NCBI GenBank assembly: GCA_022800815.1 | Contig: JAAWRC010000026.1 | Span: 1 to 46,971 of the forward strand | DNA length: 46,971 nt | Direction of reading: 5' to 3' | Source of the DNA: Lachnospiraceae bacterium | Lineage (GTDB): Bacteria > Bacillota > Clostridia > Lachnospirales > Lachnospiraceae | In this document: piece by piece, positions 16,237 to 25,036 of the stretch | How positions within the stretch are numbered: the first letter of the stretch is position 1 | How the letters are laid out: the number at the start of each line of letters is the position of its first letter | The notes under the pieces: model-generated | Database searches by the model: none | What the model was told of the DNA's origin: nothing | What the model saw: the letters and a program-made list of their open reading frames with translations, nothing else | Made by a program: the position numbers and the translations under genes

Positions 16237-17196
16237 ATGAGGGAAGGAATCAAAAAGAAAGAATTTTATCTGGAATCGGACGAGCGGGGGCAGAGGCTTC
16301 ACTGCGTCTCCTGGGAGCCGGAGGACGTGCAGGTGAGGGCGGTGCTTCAGATTGTCCACGGCATGGTGGAGTACGTGGAGCGGTATGAGGAATTTGCCTG
16401 CTTTCTGGCGGGGCGGGGGTATGCCGTCATCGGCCACGACCACCTGGGACATGGGAAGACGGCGGCTTCCAGGGGGGACCTTGGATATTTTGCGGACGGG
16501 GACGGGGACAGGCACGTGATCGCCGACATGTACCGGCTCACCTGTGCGGGACGGGAGAGATGGCCGGGCGTGCCGCTTGTGATCATGGGCCACAGCATGG
16601 GCTCCTTCTTCACGAGAAAGTATCTGACCAGGTACAGCAGGAGGGTGGACGGGGCCATCATCATGGGAACCGGGTTCATGGGTCTTCCCCTGGTGGCCTT
16701 TGGGAAGTTCGTGGCCGGGATGATCTGTCGGCTGCGGGGGAGTCGTTATCGGAGCAGGCTTCTGTATCAGCTCACCCTTGGGGGAAACAACAAACGCATC
16801 AGGGAGCTTCGGACGGACAATGACTGGCTCAGCACCAATGAGGAGTCGGTGGATGCCTATAATAGAGATCCGTTTTGCACCTTCATTTTTACGGCCGGGG
16901 CTTACCGGGATTTCTTCACGATTCTGACCGACCTGGCGGCAAAGAAAAATTTTGAAACCATGAACCGGGAGCTTCCCGTGTTCTTCGTGGCGGGCGAGGA
17001 GGACCCGGTGGGAAATTATGGGAAGGGCGTGCGGGCCTGCCATAAACAGTTTGAGACGATGGGGTTTCAGGACCTGTCGTTGAAGCTTTACCCCGGAGAC
17101 CGGCATGAAATCCTCAACGAGCTTGACCGGCACCAGGTGTACGAGGATCTTGCCGCCTGGCTTGACCGGGTGACGGAGCGGCGGGGACGGCAGTAA
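16237..17196 (+). CDS. Alpha/beta hydrolase, monoacylglycerol lipase/lysophospholipase-like
   Basis: 319 residues of the Hydrolase_4 (PldB/monoacylglycerol lipase) type. The lid/oxyanion start VLQIVHGMVEYVERYEEFA, nucleophile elbow IMGHSMGSFF (Ser of GHSMG), acid AGEEDPVGNYGKG and base LYPGDRHEILNE give a complete Ser-Asp-His triad. Likely substrates are monoacylglycerols or lysophospholipids in the cytoplasm. The ATG at 16237 was preferred to an in-frame start 120 nt upstream because the family begins close to this Met and the upstream residues (Arg-rich) look non-coding; GGAGATGGG precedes it. Confidence 0.87.
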   Translation: MREGIKKKEFYLESDERGQRLHCVSWEPEDVQVRAVLQIVHGMVEYVERYEEFACFLAGRGYAVIGHDHLGHGKTAASRGDLGYFADGDGDRHVIADMYRLTCAGRERWPGVPLVIMGHSMGSFFTRKYLTRYSRRVDGAIIMGTGFMGLPLVAFGKFVAGMICRLRGSRYRSRLLYQLTLGGNNKRIRELRTDNDWLSTNEESVDAYNRDPFCTFIFTAGAYRDFFTILTDLAAKKNFETMNRELPVFFVAGEEDPVGNYGKGVRACHKQFETMGFQDLSLKLYPGDRHEILNELDRHQVYEDLAAWLDRVTERRGRQ

Positions 17197-17228
17197 AATC
17201 CTGCTCCGGCAGGTTTCTCCCCTGTGGC

Positions 17229-17256
17229 GGGCGGAATGGACAACGGCATTCCGCCC
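17229..17256 (+). terminator. Strong hairpin after the hydrolase gene
   Basis: GGGCGGAATG (17229-17238) pairs perfectly with CATTCCGCCC (17247-17256), loop of eight. A smaller hairpin lies just before (CCTGC / GCAGG, near 17200-17215). No clear T-run follows, so it may be a transcript-end stabiliser instead of an intrinsic terminator. Confidence 0.45.
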
Positions 17257-17372
17257 CGTCCCAGTGCGGCAAATCCAGTCCCTGCAGAGATTGGCACTTC
17301 ATTCAATATTCTAAAAGTCTGAAAAATTTCACGGAAAAATCCAAAAAAGAGTCGAGGAACAAAATATAGATT

Positions 17373-18914
17373 ATGAAGAAAGGGGATTTGCGATTGTACA
17401 GCAGAGTTTACAGCGCTGCCCTCCACGGGCTGGAGGGGCAGCTGGTCACGGTGGAGGCCGACATGGGGGACGGGCTGCCCAGCTTTGACATGGTGGGGGC
17501 GCTTTCCGGCGAGATCAAGGAGGCGGCCTCCAGGGTGCGGACGGCCCTCAAAAACATTGGATACCGGCTTCCGCCCAGGAGGGTCGTCATCAATCTGGCC
17601 CCGGCCAGCGTGAGGAAATACGGAACCGCTTTTGACCTTCCGGTGGCGGCGGCGGTCCTTGCGGCCATGGGGGTCGTTCCGGCGGAGAATCTTGGAGAGG
17701 TGCTTGTGGCGGGAGAACTGGGCCTTGGGGGCGAGGTGCGGCCGATACCGGGAGTCATGGCGCTGGCGGACTGCGCCGGGGAGGCGGGACTTTCCTGGCT
17801 GATGGTGCCGGAGAGGAACGCCGGGGAGGGGGCGGTCTGCGGAAGGGTCCGGGTCTGCGGCGTGGAAAATCTGGAGCAGGTGATCGCATATCTGCGGGAG
17901 CCGGAGACGATGCGGGAGACCAGAGTGGAGGCAGAGCGGCTCCTGGCGGAGGGCTGCGCCGCCGTGGACATGGAGGACATCAGAGGTCAGAGGAGCGCCA
18001 AGCGGGCCGTGGAGGTGGCGGCCGCCGGGATGCACAACATCCTGCTTTCCGGGCCGCCTGGGGCCGGAAAGACCATGCTGGCGAGCTGCATTCCGGGAAT
18101 TTTGCCGAAGCTTACCATGGAGGAGGGCAGGGAGATCAGCCGGGTTTACAGCATTTGCGGGAGGATGCCGGAAGGGAGGGCGCTGATTGGAACCAGGCCC
18201 TTCCGGGCGCCTCACCACACCGTCACGGCGGCGGCCCTGATCGGAGGGGGGAGACGGCCCGGGCCTGGGGAGGTGTCTCTGGCGGCCCACGGCGTCCTGT
18301 TTTTGGACGAACTGCCGGAAATGTCCCTCCACGCCCTTGAGGCCTTGAGGCAGCCCCTGGAGGAGGGGCGGGTGGTTCATTCCAGGCTGTACGGGTCTTA
18401 TGAATTTCCGGCCCGGTTCATGCTGGCGGCGGCCATGAATCCCTGTCCCTGCGGACATTACCCGGACAGGAACAAATGCAGGTGCAGCGAATGGCAGATT
18501 AAACGGTATCAGGAAAAGCTTTCCAGACCCCTCATGGACCGGATTGACATCCGGGTGCTGGTGGAGGCCGTCGGGATCGAGGCGCTGCAGGGGGATGGAG
18601 CGGAAGAGTCCTCGTCGACGGTCCGGGAACGGGTGGAACAGGCCAGGGCCCGGCAGAAAAAACGGTTCCGTGAAAGTGGGATTCGGAACAACTCCGTTAT
18701 ACCGGGAAGCGAAATCCGCAGGTACTGCCCGCTGGGGAGGGAGGAGGAGGCGTTTCTCCGGAAGGCGTTTCAGGTCATGGACATCAGCGCAAGAGCCTAT
18801 CACCGGATCCTGCGGGTGGCGAGAACCATCGCCGACCTGGAGGGGGAGGAGAGGATTAAAACGAGACATTTGCAGGAGGCGGTGGCCTACCGGATGGAAA
18901 ACATCTATTATTAA
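17373..18914 (+). CDS. comM: YifB/ComM family Mg chelatase-like AAA+ ATPase
   Basis: 513 residues with the ComM layout: N-terminal Lon-protease-like domain (SRVYSAALHGLEG onward), a central AAA+ ATPase with Walker A GPPGAGKT (residues 227-234), Walker B GVLFLDELPEM, a Cys cluster typical of this family (NPCPCGHYPDRNKCRC), and a C-terminal Mg_chelatase_C domain. ComM is a hexameric branch-migration helicase that aids recombination of transformed DNA. The family start (SRVYSAAL) fits a TTG at 17394, which has AAAGGGG eight bases upstream, better than the ATG given here. It is followed by dprA, the usual competence/recombination pairing. Confidence 0.9.
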   Translation: MKKGDLRLYSRVYSAALHGLEGQLVTVEADMGDGLPSFDMVGALSGEIKEAASRVRTALKNIGYRLPPRRVVINLAPASVRKYGTAFDLPVAAAVLAAMGVVPAENLGEVLVAGELGLGGEVRPIPGVMALADCAGEAGLSWLMVPERNAGEGAVCGRVRVCGVENLEQVIAYLREPETMRETRVEAERLLAEGCAAVDMEDIRGQRSAKRAVEVAAAGMHNILLSGPPGAGKTMLASCIPGILPKLTMEEGREISRVYSICGRMPEGRALIGTRPFRAPHHTVTAAALIGGGRRPGPGEVSLAAHGVLFLDELPEMSLHALEALRQPLEEGRVVHSRLYGSYEFPARFMLAAAMNPCPCGHYPDRNKCRCSEWQIKRYQEKLSRPLMDRIDIRVLVEAVGIEALQGDGAEESSSTVRERVEQARARQKKRFRESGIRNNSVIPGSEIRRYCPLGREEEAFLRKAFQVMDISARAYHRILRVARTIADLEGEERIKTRHLQEAVAYRMENIYY

Positions 18915-18950
18915 GGTTGCCCGGTCAGAGGAAGGAGGGAACGGAATCGC

Positions 18951-20147
18951 ATGCTGAGGGAGGAGGAATACTGGTTCTGGCATTGCAGCCTGATCCGGGT
19001 GGGCGTGGTCATACGGAACCGGCTGAAAGAGGGCCTTGGGAGCCCGGAGGGGATTTATCGGGCATCAAAGGAGGCGGTGGAAGGGATTCTTGGACCTTTT
19101 CACTCGGAGCGCACGGTGGAGCGGGTTTGGGAGGAGCTTGAGAGAAGCAGGAGGGAGGAGGCGGTCCACAGGGGACATGCCCATATGAAGGAGCTGGGTA
19201 TCCGTCTGGTCACGGCGGAGGAGGCAGAGTTTCCGAAGGGACTCCTGACGCTGCCGGACTGTCCGCCGGGCCTTTTTGTGAAGGGGAAGCTTCCGGTGTC
19301 CGGGGAGCCCGCCGCCGCCGTGGTGGGCTCCAGAGAATGCAGTTATTATGGAAGGAACACTGCAAAATCCATCGGGAGGACTCTGGCGGAGGCGGGCGTT
19401 CAGGTGATCAGCGGCCTGGCCAGGGGGATCGATGCGGCGGGCCATGCGGGGGCGCTGGAGGCGGGGGGAAAGACCTTCGGGATTCTGGGCTGCGGCCCGG
19501 ACATGGTGTACCCGAGAGAAAACGAGGGCCTTTACGGGATGGTGGAAAGGGCCGGAGGACTGATTTCGGAGTATCCTCCGGGAACCGGGCCGACCGCCTG
19601 GCATTTTCCGGCCAGAAACCGAATCATCAGCGGCCTGTCTGACTGCGTGGCCGTGGTGGAGGCGGGGGTGCGGAGTGGTTCACTGATCACGGCCTCCCTG
19701 GCGCTGGAGCAGGGGAAGGATATCTGGGCGGCACCGGGCCGGATGGGAGACTTCCTGAGCAGAGGGACCAACCGGCTGATCCGGGACGGGGCAATGCCCC
19801 TGACGGAGCCGGAGGATATTCTGGGCGGCTGGAATCTTGCGGACAAAATATTAAAAATTCATGAGAAAACCAGGTTATCTCTTGATAAAAATGCGGAAAA
19901 GGTGTATAGTTACTTGGATTCCGACCCAAAATCCGGGGAACAGATCCGGATTGAGAGCGGATTGGAAAGTGAAATCGTGGCCGCCGCCTTGGTGCGGCTG
20001 GAACTGGAAGGACTGGCGGTTCAGCCGTTTTGGCATTATTATGCGGTGAAAAGAGATAAAGGAGAGCAGCATGGCGAAACATCTGGTTATTGTGGAATCC
20101 CCCGCAAAGGTAAAGACCATCAAGAAGTTCCTGGGAGCGAATTATGA
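18951..20147 (+). CDS. dprA: DNA-processing protein DprA
   Basis: 398 residues. A helical N-terminal domain is followed by the DprA Rossmann fold (VVGSRECSYYGRNTAKSIG, SGLARGIDAAGHAGALEAGG, ILGCGPDMVYPREN, FPARNRIISGLSD, GSLITASLALEQGKDIWAAPG) and a C-terminal winged-helix region. DprA binds single-stranded DNA and loads RecA during transformation. The reading frame continues 77 nt into topA, ending in a tail (DKGEQHGETSGYCGIPRKGK and a few more) that is simply topA start sequence in another frame. A frame change near 20050 has probably removed the original stop. Confidence 0.9.
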   Translation: MLREEEYWFWHCSLIRVGVVIRNRLKEGLGSPEGIYRASKEAVEGILGPFHSERTVERVWEELERSRREEAVHRGHAHMKELGIRLVTAEEAEFPKGLLTLPDCPPGLFVKGKLPVSGEPAAAVVGSRECSYYGRNTAKSIGRTLAEAGVQVISGLARGIDAAGHAGALEAGGKTFGILGCGPDMVYPRENEGLYGMVERAGGLISEYPPGTGPTAWHFPARNRIISGLSDCVAVVEAGVRSGSLITASLALEQGKDIWAAPGRMGDFLSRGTNRLIRDGAMPLTEPEDILGGWNLADKILKIHEKTRLSLDKNAEKVYSYLDSDPKSGEQIRIESGLESEIVAAALVRLELEGLAVQPFWHYYAVKRDKGEQHGETSGYCGIPRKGKDHQEVPGSEL

Positions 20148-22155
20148 TGTGGAGGCGTCCAACGGACATGTGAGAGATATGCCCAAGAGTCAGATGGGCA
20201 TTGACATGGAACACGATTACGAGCCCAAATATATTACGATTCGGGGGAAGGGGGACATTCTTGCGAATCTCAGAAAAAAGGTGAAAAAGGCGGATAAGAT
20301 CTATCTGGCGACTGACCCGGACCGGGAGGGGGAGGCCATCTCCTGGCATCTGATGGCGGCCCTTAAGCTGGAGGACAAAAAGGTATATCGGATCAGTTTT
20401 AACGAGATTACGAAATCGGCGGTGAAAGCGTCCTTAAAGGCACCAAGGGAGCTGGACATGAATCTGGTGGACGCCCAGCAGGCCCGCCGGGTTCTGGACC
20501 GGATGGTGGGCTACAGCATCAGCCCCCTTTTATGGGTCAAGGTGAAGAGGGGGCTATCGGCGGGGCGCGTGCAGTCGGCAGCGCTGCGGATTATCTGTGA
20601 CAGAGAGGAGGAGATCGCCGCATTTATCCCGCAGGAATACTGGAGCCTGGAGGCGGACGTACTCTGTGAAGGCGAAAAGAAGCCCATGCGGATCAAATTT
20701 TACGGGGATCAGAAGCAGAAGCTTACCATTGAAAACAAGGAGATGCTGGATGAGATTGTCCGGCGGACGGAGCATGCGCCTTTTGCAATCTCCGACATCA
20801 GGACGGGGGAGAGGGTAAAAAAGCAGCCTCTTCCCTTTACCACCAGCACGCTCCAGCAGGAGGCGGCCAATACGCTGAACTTCTCCACCCAGAAGACCAT
20901 GCGGCTGGCTCAACAGCTCTATGAGGGCATCGACATCAAGGGAAATGGAACGGCGGGTATTATCACCTACCTGCGTACGGATTCCACCAGAATCTCCGAG
21001 GAGGCGAAGGGGGCGGCGGCGCAGTTTATCGCGACCCAGTACGGGGCTGAGTATGTCCTCTCGGACGAGCGTAGGGAAAAAAACGAGGGGCGGATTCAGG
21101 ATGCTCACGAGGCGATTCGCCCCACGGACATCAGTCTGACACCGACGAAGCTGAAGGAATCCCTGTCCAGGGACCAGTTCCGTCTGTACCAGCTGATCTG
21201 GCGCAGATTTACAGCCAGCAGGATGCGGGAGGCCGTCTATGAGACGACCAACGTGAAACTGGACGCCGGGGGTTATCGGTTCACGGCTTCGGCATCCAAA
21301 GTGAAGTTTCAGGGCTTTCTGACGGTGTACGGGGATTCGGAGGAGAAGAAGGAGCCGAACACCCTGGCGAAGAACCTGTCCATGGAAACGAAGGTTACGT
21401 TAAAGGAGTTTGACTGCAAACAGCATTTTACCCAGCCGCCGGCCCATTACACGGAGGCTTCGCTGGTGCGGGCCCTGGAGGAGGCGGGTATCGGCCGTCC
21501 CAGTACCTATGCGCCCACGATCACGACCATCATTGCGAGACGGTACGTGGCGAAGGAGAGTAAAAACCTGTACGTGACGGAACTGGGAGAGGTGGTCAAC
21601 CACATGATGAAGGAGGCCTTCCCCAGTCTGGTGGACGTGGCCTTCACGGCCAATATGGAGTCGCTGCTGGACGGAGTCGAGGAGGGCGCCGTCAAATGGA
21701 AGACCATCATCCGGAATTTTTATCCGGATCTGGAAGCGGCCGTGGCGGCAGCTCAGAAGGAGCTGGAGACTGTGAAAATCGAGGACGAGGTGACGGAGGA
21801 GGTTTGCGAGCACTGCGGCCGGAACATGGTCATCAAATATGGCCCCCACGGACGGTTCCTGGCCTGTCCCGGATTTCCGGAATGCAAGAACACAAAGCCC
21901 TATCTGGAAAAAATCGGCGTGACCTGCCCTTTGTGCGGCGGCGACGTGGTCCTGAAAAAGACGAAGAAGGGTCGGCGTTATTATGGCTGCAGCAATCATC
22001 CGGAATGTGAATTTATGTCCTGGCCGAAGCCGTCGGATCAGAGATGTCCTAAATGCGGCAGCTACATGGTAGAAAAAGGGAATAAGCTGATTTGTTCCGA
22101 GCAGGCCTGTGGTTATTTGACGGAAAAAACGGAACAGTCGGAAAATAACGAGTAA
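20071..22155 (+). CDS. topA: DNA topoisomerase I
   Basis: 694 residues, type IA topoisomerase that relaxes negative supercoils. Toprim domain at the N-terminus (Glu9 of VIVESPAK; the TDPDREGEAI acidic triad at about 81-90), catalytic Tyr300 in IITYLRTDSTRI, and the C-terminal part has three zinc-ribbon modules (CEHCGRN...CPGFPEC; CPLCGGD...CSNHPEC; CPKCGSY...CSEQAC, the last atypical). AAAGGAG precedes the ATG inside the end of dprA, so the two genes share mRNA. Length and motifs are normal. Confidence 0.96.
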   Translation: MAKHLVIVESPAKVKTIKKFLGANYDVEASNGHVRDMPKSQMGIDMEHDYEPKYITIRGKGDILANLRKKVKKADKIYLATDPDREGEAISWHLMAALKLEDKKVYRISFNEITKSAVKASLKAPRELDMNLVDAQQARRVLDRMVGYSISPLLWVKVKRGLSAGRVQSAALRIICDREEEIAAFIPQEYWSLEADVLCEGEKKPMRIKFYGDQKQKLTIENKEMLDEIVRRTEHAPFAISDIRTGERVKKQPLPFTTSTLQQEAANTLNFSTQKTMRLAQQLYEGIDIKGNGTAGIITYLRTDSTRISEEAKGAAAQFIATQYGAEYVLSDERREKNEGRIQDAHEAIRPTDISLTPTKLKESLSRDQFRLYQLIWRRFTASRMREAVYETTNVKLDAGGYRFTASASKVKFQGFLTVYGDSEEKKEPNTLAKNLSMETKVTLKEFDCKQHFTQPPAHYTEASLVRALEEAGIGRPSTYAPTITTIIARRYVAKESKNLYVTELGEVVNHMMKEAFPSLVDVAFTANMESLLDGVEEGAVKWKTIIRNFYPDLEAAVAAAQKELETVKIEDEVTEEVCEHCGRNMVIKYGPHGRFLACPGFPECKNTKPYLEKIGVTCPLCGGDVVLKKTKKGRRYYGCSNHPECEFMSWPKPSDQRCPKCGSYMVEKGNKLICSEQACGYLTEKTEQSENNE

Positions 22156-22211
22156 AGTTTCCTGCCCGATGAAGAAATTTTCAAAATAGGGATTAAAAAT
22201 TCCGAAAAGTA

Positions 22212-22240
22212 TTGCGGCCCTCTCGGAAATATGGTACGAT
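22212..22240 (+). promoter_or_regulatory. Promoter of codY
   Basis: TTGCGG (22212-22217), 17 nt, TACGAT (22235-22240), 46 bp before the codY start. An AT-rich stretch just upstream (AAATTTTCAAAAT near 22175-22187 and AAAATTCCGAAAA near 22195-22207) resembles CodY boxes imperfectly, which would fit autoregulation. Confidence 0.6.
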
Positions 22241-22285
22241 GATTTTGAATCGAACCAATTGCCCGAAAAAAATAGGAGGACTGCA

Positions 22286-23059
22286 ATGAGTGTACAATTA
22301 TTGGACAAAACTCGAAAAATCAACAAGCTGCTTCATAACAACAGCACCAGCAAAGTTGTCTTCAATGATATTTGTGCAGTACTGAGCGACATCCTCGACT
22401 CAAACATCCTGGTGATCAGCAAAAAGGGTAAGGTGCTGGGCGTGGGGCTCAGTGAAGGTGTAGAGGAGATCGAGGAGCTTATTGAAGACCAGGTCGGAGG
22501 ATTCGTTGACAAGCTGTTAAACGAGAGGCTGCTCAGCGTTCTTTCTACCAAGGAGAATGTAAACCTGGAAACTCTCGGATTCGCAGAAACGAATGTAAAG
22601 AAGTATCAGGCGATCATTACGCCCATTGACATTGCGGGGGAACGGCTGGGAACCCTGTTCATTTACAAATCTGCCGCTCAATATGGAATCGACGACATCA
22701 TTCTGAGTGAGTACGGTACAACGGTGGTAGGTTTGGAGATGATGCGTTCTGTCAATGAAGAAAATGCGGAGGAGACAAGAAAGGTCCAGATTGTCAAATC
22801 GGCGATCGGTACTCTGTCCTTTTCCGAACTGGAAGCGATTCAGCATATTTTCGAGGAGCTGGAGGGGAATGAGGGAATTCTGGTGGCCAGCAAGATTGCC
22901 GACAGGGTGGGCATTACCCGCTCGGTGATCGTCAACGCCCTTCGGAAATTTGAGAGTGCGGGAGTGATCGAATCCCGTTCTTCCGGAATGAAGGGAACCT
23001 ACATCAAGGTGCTGAACGACGTGGTATTTGAGGAGTTGAAAAAGCTGCAGGAAGAGTAG
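22286..23059 (+). CDS. codY: GTP-sensing global transcriptional repressor CodY
   Basis: 257 residues, normal size. The N-terminal GAF-like domain (LLDKTRKINKLLHNN start, SDILDSNILVISKKGKVLG) binds branched-chain amino acids and GTP; the C-terminal winged helix (GILVASKIADRVGITRSVIV, NALRKFESAGVIESRSSGMKG) binds the CodY box. It represses nutrient acquisition and adaptation genes when Ile/Leu/Val and GTP are high. AGGAGGAC precedes the ATG at 22286. topA-codY adjacency is common in Clostridia. The liv operon of this window is a plausible target. Confidence 0.96.
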   Translation: MSVQLLDKTRKINKLLHNNSTSKVVFNDICAVLSDILDSNILVISKKGKVLGVGLSEGVEEIEELIEDQVGGFVDKLLNERLLSVLSTKENVNLETLGFAETNVKKYQAIITPIDIAGERLGTLFIYKSAAQYGIDDIILSEYGTTVVGLEMMRSVNEENAEETRKVQIVKSAIGTLSFSELEAIQHIFEELEGNEGILVASKIADRVGITRSVIVNALRKFESAGVIESRSSGMKGTYIKVLNDVVFEELKKLQEE

Positions 23060-23116
23060 GCCGCCATGGTAGGCTGCCGAAAGTTTTAAAGCATGACGAG
23101 TGATTCGAGACATGGA

Positions 23117-23155
23117 AAATCCCGCTGCCCGCAACGAACGGACGGCGGGATTTCT
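23117..23155 (+). terminator. Terminator after codY
   Basis: AAATCCCGC (23117-23125) pairs with GCGGGATTT (23145-23153) around a GC-rich loop that can pair further; TTTCTT follows. It ends codY and may also stop read-through toward the minus-strand ATPase gene. Confidence 0.75.
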
Positions 23156-23183
23156 TATGATGCGCACGCCGGCGCACCGAAGT

Positions 23184-24869
23184 CTAAAACCGGCAGCGGT
23201 TGACGCAGGCGAAGACCTCCTGGAGCCTGGGAAGTGCCATGAAGGGCGGGCAGTCGGAGGAGGTGACGGACTCCAGGCCTTCCGTCTGCAGCTTTCGGTA
23301 GAGGGCGGTGAGCTGCCCGGCCATGGAGGCGTCTGACGGGTGGGCCATCAGGTACTGCAGAATGTAGCCCAAGGCCCGGGTCTGCTCCTCGTCGGCCAGT
23401 TGTTCCACGTAGCGCAGGTCGACGGTCTCCCGGTCGTAGACCAGGGTATCCCGGCCCTGCACCTTGATCTTCGGGGAGCGGTCCCCGTCTCTCCGCTTTA
23501 GGGAAAAACGCAGCTTCCTGGGAGCCGGGCCGCCGGAAAAGTTAAACTCCGGGCAGGAGACGGGGAAGCCGGCGGCCGCCTTTTTGGCGGCATCCGTGAT
23601 ATCCACTGCGCGGTAGCTGTCCATCTGGATGATCCGGTCGGCGGCGTGGAAAAAGGCACCGGAACTTCCCACGACCAGGATGGTGGAGATGCCAAGCTCC
23701 GAAAACAGGGAGCGGATGCGGCCGAGGAAGGGGGTGATGGGCTCCTTGTCCGGGGCGATGACCTGCTGCATCAATTCATCCCGCACCATGAAATTGGTGG
23801 CGCAGGTGTCCTCGTCGATGAGGAAAAGCCTTGTCCCCGCCTCGATCCCCTCCATGACACCGGCGGCCTGGGAGGTGCTCCCGCTGGCGTCCTCCGTGGA
23901 AAAGCAGCCGGTATCCTTGCCGTTGGGCAGATGGTTGATGAAGGGGGAGATATCCACCTTCTTCACGATGCGTCCCTCCTCGGCCCGAAGCTTTATGGCG
24001 GTGGAGTCGGTGATGACGAACTCCCTGCCGTCCCCGGCGATATGATTGTAAACGCCGGTCTCCAGAGCCTTTAGGAGGGTGGATTTTCCGTGATAGCCGC
24101 CGCCCACGATTAGGGTGATCCCCCGCCGGATTCCCATGCCGGAAATTTCTCCCCGGTGGGGAAGGGTGAGGGTGAGGCGTACCGAATCGGGGGAGCGGAA
24201 GGGAACGGCGTCCTTTAAAGGCGCATTGGAGACACCGGTCTTTCGGGGGAGGATGGCCCCGTCGGCCACGAAGGCCGCAAGCTCATGGTCCGAGAGCAGG
24301 TCCCGGAGGGCCTGCTGGTCCTCGTAGAGGTCGATGGCGGCCTGAAGGGCCTTCTTGCTGGTGTTTTTTTCATAGAGGCTGTCCGACACCACGGCGGGAA
24401 GATAGTCGAAAAGGATCTTCCGCAGTTCCCTGGCGTTGATGGTTCGCCCGTTGGCCGGAAAGCCCGCCTCAAACCGCACGAGGATGGTGTGCCCGTCCCG
24501 GTCGATGGTACAGGCCGTGCGCCGCAGGACCTCCTGTCCCGGCTGGGTGGTAAAGAGGGCACCGCTTTTTCCGGAGCCTTTGGCCTGGAACGAATAGTTC
24601 CGGACGGCTGCGGCAAACCGGCGCAGCAGAAAATCACAGAACGCCGTCTTCCGGTCGGGCGTACTCCAAAGGTCGGGAGAAAATCCGGAGGATTTGTCGG
24701 TGATATGGATAGTCAGTCTCGACGGCGCCGCAAAGGGGTCTCCCTGCACGTGGTCAATGGAGAGGGCGTAGGGCCCGAATCCGTAAATTCCCCGCAGAGA
24801 TTTATAGGCGGGGTAGCTTTTGTGGTCGATTTCCCGGAGCATGGCATCCAGGTTCGTGGATGTTTTCAT
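23184..24869 (-). CDS. ABC-class P-loop ATPase (pfam09818-like), function unknown
   Basis: 561 residues. This group has an N-terminal domain followed by an atypical ABC-type ATPase domain: Walker A in GGGYHGKSTLLKALE (middle of the protein), a downstream signature-like GSTSQAAGVMEGIEAG and Walker B RLFLIDEDTCATNFM. A C-terminal helical segment follows. It has no transmembrane segments and no transport partner nearby, so it is more like the SMC/UvrA side of the ABC class than a transporter. The cellular role of the family is not established. The start at 24869 has GAAAGGAAAC before it; upstream in-frame codons are rejected. Confidence 0.85.
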   Translation of the reverse strand: MKTSTNLDAMLREIDHKSYPAYKSLRGIYGFGPYALSIDHVQGDPFAAPSRLTIHITDKSSGFSPDLWSTPDRKTAFCDFLLRRFAAAVRNYSFQAKGSGKSGALFTTQPGQEVLRRTACTIDRDGHTILVRFEAGFPANGRTINARELRKILFDYLPAVVSDSLYEKNTSKKALQAAIDLYEDQQALRDLLSDHELAAFVADGAILPRKTGVSNAPLKDAVPFRSPDSVRLTLTLPHRGEISGMGIRRGITLIVGGGYHGKSTLLKALETGVYNHIAGDGREFVITDSTAIKLRAEEGRIVKKVDISPFINHLPNGKDTGCFSTEDASGSTSQAAGVMEGIEAGTRLFLIDEDTCATNFMVRDELMQQVIAPDKEPITPFLGRIRSLFSELGISTILVVGSSGAFFHAADRIIQMDSYRAVDITDAAKKAAAGFPVSCPEFNFSGGPAPRKLRFSLKRRDGDRSPKIKVQGRDTLVYDRETVDLRYVEQLADEEQTRALGYILQYLMAHPSDASMAGQLTALYRKLQTEGLESVTSSDCPPFMALPRLQEVFACVNRCRF

Positions 24870-25036
24870 AAAAATGTTTCCTTTCTGATCCTTCTGATGT
24901 ACCAGGAACATTATAGCACAGAATGCCCGGGAATGTTTCGGAATATTTCCGAAATCTTGCAATTTTCATGCTTTTCCGCTATAATCATAAGTTACACGGG
25001 GCGTCTGCCCGACAGAAATGGAGCGCTGTTCTCGAT

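Noticed and set aside
17088-18983. 631-codon minus-strand open frame opposite comM
   Set aside because: Extremely Pro/Arg/His-rich, extends across the hydrolase end and comM, and mirrors comM codon structure.
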